Notes under the pieces: generated by a model
The model's database searches: none
Seen by the model: only the letters and a program-made list of their open reading frames with translations
Told to the model about the DNA's origin: nothing
Assembly (NCBI GenBank): GCA_958427375.1
Contig: CAUABY010000142.1
Location: 1 to 5,771, forward strand
Origin: an uncultured Eubacteriales bacterium
Lineage (GTDB): Bacteria > Bacillota > Clostridia > Oscillospirales > Oscillospiraceae
Length of the DNA stretch: 5,771 bases
Direction of reading: 5' to 3'
Translations under genes and position numbers: made by a program
Shown here: in pieces, positions 4,921-5,771 of the stretch
Layout of the letters: each line of letters opens with the position of its first letter
Numbering within the stretch: the first letter of the stretch is position 1

Positions 4921-5259
4921 TTGGATTCAATCGACAAAATAAATTTCATCCTCAAAGAGCGAGGAATGACAGGCGCTGAACTTTCACGGAGAATAGGTGT
5001 GTCAACTGCGGTATATTCTCAGTGGAACAAGAAAAAAACAAAACCATCCAATAAAAGTATTCTAAAAATTGCGGGTGTGTTTGAAGTTCCAGTCTGGGAA
5101 CTTTTTGGAGATGATGACGAGCAAAAAGAAAAGCCCGTCACCGAAAGTGACGAGCTTGAAAAGTATATGGATGAGTTTAGACCTCTTCTGGGGCAAATTT
5201 CGTCTGAGCAAAGGGAAGCGGTTCTCCAGTTTCTAAAAACTTTCTTAGACAATAAATGA
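4921..5259 (+). CDS. Short XRE-family phage repressor (CI-like), 112 aa
   Basis: No ATG fits. TTG 4921 is chosen because GGAG (4908-4911) lies nine bases before it; TTG codons at 4897 and 4906 are in frame but lack a spaced ribosome site. The HTH is at about residues 4-63: GMTGAELSRRIGVSTAVYSQ is helices 2-3, with the family's 'W-x-x-x-x-x-x-P-S-x-x-S-I-L-K-I-A' and 'PVWELFGDD' following. A charged linker (residues 65-80) leads to a C-terminal helix (DEFRPLLGQISSEQREAVLQ, then FLKTFLDNK), probably for oligomerisation. There is no S24/LexA peptidase domain, so RecA-triggered self-cleavage is unlikely and induction would need another trigger. It is divergent from the Cro-like gene and convergent with a small gene that overlaps its last 83 bases. 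Confidence 0.88.
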   Translation: MDSIDKINFILKERGMTGAELSRRIGVSTAVYSQWNKKKTKPSNKSILKIAGVFEVPVWELFGDDDEQKEKPVTESDELEKYMDEFRPLLGQISSEQREAVLQFLKTFLDNK

Positions 5260-5341
5260 CCTCTTCCCGGCGCTCTGGGGCAATGGTGCAAAACAGCCTC
5301 CGAGCCTCTTTCTCAAAATTCATCTTTTCTGCATTTTCCAC
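5177..5341 (-). CDS. Small protein antisense to the repressor end, 54 aa
   Basis: Found by reading the minus strand. GTG 5341 is preceded by AGGAGG five bases away (5352-5347). The frame runs 54 codons to TAA at 5179-5177, opening MENAEKMNFEKEARRLFCTI. Residues 10-37 form an amphipathic helix whose pattern (RRLF..IAPERREEVIYCLR, KFLE) closely follows the repressor's own C-terminus (RPLL..ISSEQREAVLQFLK, TFLD): the same spacing and about ten identities over 25 positions. The tail (TGEPLPFAQTKFAPEEV) is encoded antisense to the repressor. The shared helix suggests the small protein could pair with the repressor and modulate it, but that is inference. No clear leftward promoter was found, and coding is supported only by the ribosome site and the homology-like pattern. 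Confidence 0.55.
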   Translation of the reverse strand: MENAEKMNFEKEARRLFCTIAPERREEVIYCLRKFLETGEPLPFAQTKFAPEEV

Positions 5342-5342
5342 G

Positions 5343-5384
5343 TTGCCCTCCTATGTATGTAAAATAAAATTTAATCTATATAAT
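5343..5384 (+). promoter_or_regulatory. AT-rich rightward promoter candidate(s)
   Basis: TTGCCC (5343-5348), 16 bases, TAAAAT (5365-5370) is one reading. A perfect TATAAT (5379-5384) with only a weak -35 is another. Either would start transcripts at about 5377-5391, just before the first hairpin. The same bases hold the leader of the leftward small gene. Confidence 0.35.
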
Positions 5385-5389
5385 CGCCC

Positions 5390-5486
5390 CGGCAAAGGCG
5401 GCCACCTTTGCCGAGGCTTGCAACAGATAACTCTTCTTAAACCCTGTATCTGCTACGCTTCTATAGTAGCAGGGTTTCCGTTTTTT
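5390..5486 (+). ncRNA. Possible small RNA or structured leader
   Basis: A nine-base-pair hairpin, CGGCAAAGG / CCTTTGCCG (5390-5398 and 5405-5413, six-base loop), is followed by about 25 unpaired bases and then a strong terminator hairpin with a T-run. With the upstream promoter candidates this gives a compact transcript of about 95-110 bases and no ORF. It could be a free small RNA or an attenuated leader of the HTH gene 77 bases downstream. I recognise no known RNA family. Confidence 0.3.
5439..5486 (+). terminator. Rho-independent terminator
   Basis: AAACCCTG (5439-5446) pairs with CAGGGTTT (5470-5477). Inside it CTGCTA (5450-5455) pairs with TAGTAG (5464-5469), with one G-U pair. TCCG and six Ts (5481-5486) follow. 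It ends transcripts from the repressor or the putative small RNA before the next gene. Confidence 0.75.
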
Positions 5487-5491
5487 GTACA

Positions 5492-5521
5492 TTTACAAAA
5501 TCTCTCTTTAAACGCTATTTT
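5492..5521 (+). promoter_or_regulatory. Weak promoter candidate for the right-edge HTH gene
   Basis: TTTACA (5492-5497), 18 bases, TATTTT (5516-5521), five-of-six and four-of-six to consensus. It lies directly after the terminator and about 40 bases before the gene's start, where a separate promoter would be needed. Confidence 0.35.
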
Positions 5522-5562
5522 CTCTAATCCTGCCAAAATATCAGCTATGGAGGCGTTCTCGC

Positions 5563-5771
5563 ATGGGTAAAGTCATTACACCTGAGCAGACGGTTCTTGA
5601 AAAGCTCGCATCGGTTCATTACCAAGCCATTCCGACACTGCGCAGCGAAAAGGACCGCCGTGGTTATACAAATGAATATGTGGCCGCGCAGGTCGGCCTG
5701 AAAAAAGATAATGTTGATAAGTTCTTTCGCGGCGAGCTTGCCAATCCGAATGTTTTCAACATTTCCGCTAT
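5563..5771 (+). CDS. HTH protein, N-terminal 69 aa (runs off window)
   Basis: Starts at ATG 5563 with GGAGG (5549-5553) nine bases upstream and continues beyond the right edge. The visible protein begins MGKVITPEQTVLEKLASVHY. Residues 34-58 (GYTNEYVAAQVGLKKDNVDK, FFRGE) read as an XRE-type helix-turn-helix: 'T-N-E-Y-V-A-A-Q-V-G-L' is helices 2-turn and 'KKDNVDKFFRGE' the recognition helix. The following 'NPNVFNISA' matches the family's 'P-S-x-x-x-I-x-x-I' helix start. It could be a second lysogeny regulator or a host gene next to the prophage. It is separated from the repressor by a terminator, so it is probably an independent transcription unit. Confidence 0.75.
   Translation, partial: MGKVITPEQTVLEKLASVHYQAIPTLRSEKDRRGYTNEYVAAQVGLKKDNVDKFFRGELANPNVFNISA

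Noticed and set aside
5390..5413. First hairpin as a terminator
   Set aside because: No T-run follows on either strand; the real terminator is at 5439-5486.
5256..5570. Rightward ORF of 104 codons after the repressor
   Set aside because: It begins inside the repressor stop region without a ribosome site and runs through both hairpins and the terminator.

Overview
The window looks like the lysogeny switch and the start of the early region of a temperate phage (prophage) in a low-to-mid GC Gram-positive host, most likely a gut-type Clostridia (Oscillospiraceae/Lachnospiraceae range). This is inferred from strong AGGAGG-type ribosome binding sites in front of almost every gene, tightly packed small genes with ATGA-type or short overlaps, Cys-rich mini-proteins typical of clostridial phages, and a divergent pair of XRE/Cro-type regulators. 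No ribosomal, tRNA or host housekeeping gene is visible.

Layout. Positions 1-4689 carry a leftward (minus-strand) early operon. In transcription order it holds: a Cro-like HTH protein (4689-4498), a 'replication terminator'-type phage protein (4463-4104), a 245-aa phage protein resembling DUF2303-type proteins (4089-3352), two Cys-rich small proteins (3320-3027 and 2831-2631) flanking a small HTH/excisionase-like protein (3061-2828), a protein with 16 tandem octapeptide repeats (2546-1614), a PAPS-reductase-family PP-loop protein (1610-672), a single-pass membrane protein (661-374), and two short phage proteins (396-100, and 116 to beyond the left edge). Positions 4690-4920 are the control region. 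It contains a leftward and a rightward sigma-A-like promoter pointing at each other, five CTAAG boxes, an inverted repeat and a terminator-like hairpin. To the right are a short rightward HTH repressor with a TTG start (4921-5259), a small leftward gene found by eye (5341-5177) that overlaps the repressor's 3' end, an AT-rich segment with two hairpins ending in a good terminator (5365-5486), and the start of another HTH protein (5563 onward).

How it works together (inference). The short repressor lacks any peptidase domain and probably shuts the leftward promoter at the CTAAG boxes. The Cro-like protein, first gene of the leftward operon, would do the opposite. The small gene convergent with the repressor encodes a helix closely resembling the repressor's own C-terminal helix and is a candidate anti-repressor or modulator.

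The most unusual features are: (1) the PAPS-reductase-family gene contains a second, diverged copy of its own central segment lying in the wrong reading frame, so the gene looks like a recombinant of two homologues; (2) the small gene antisense to the repressor end, where both strands of one quasi-palindrome encode nearly the same peptide; (3) the face-to-face promoter layout; (4) a possible small RNA at about 5390-5486.
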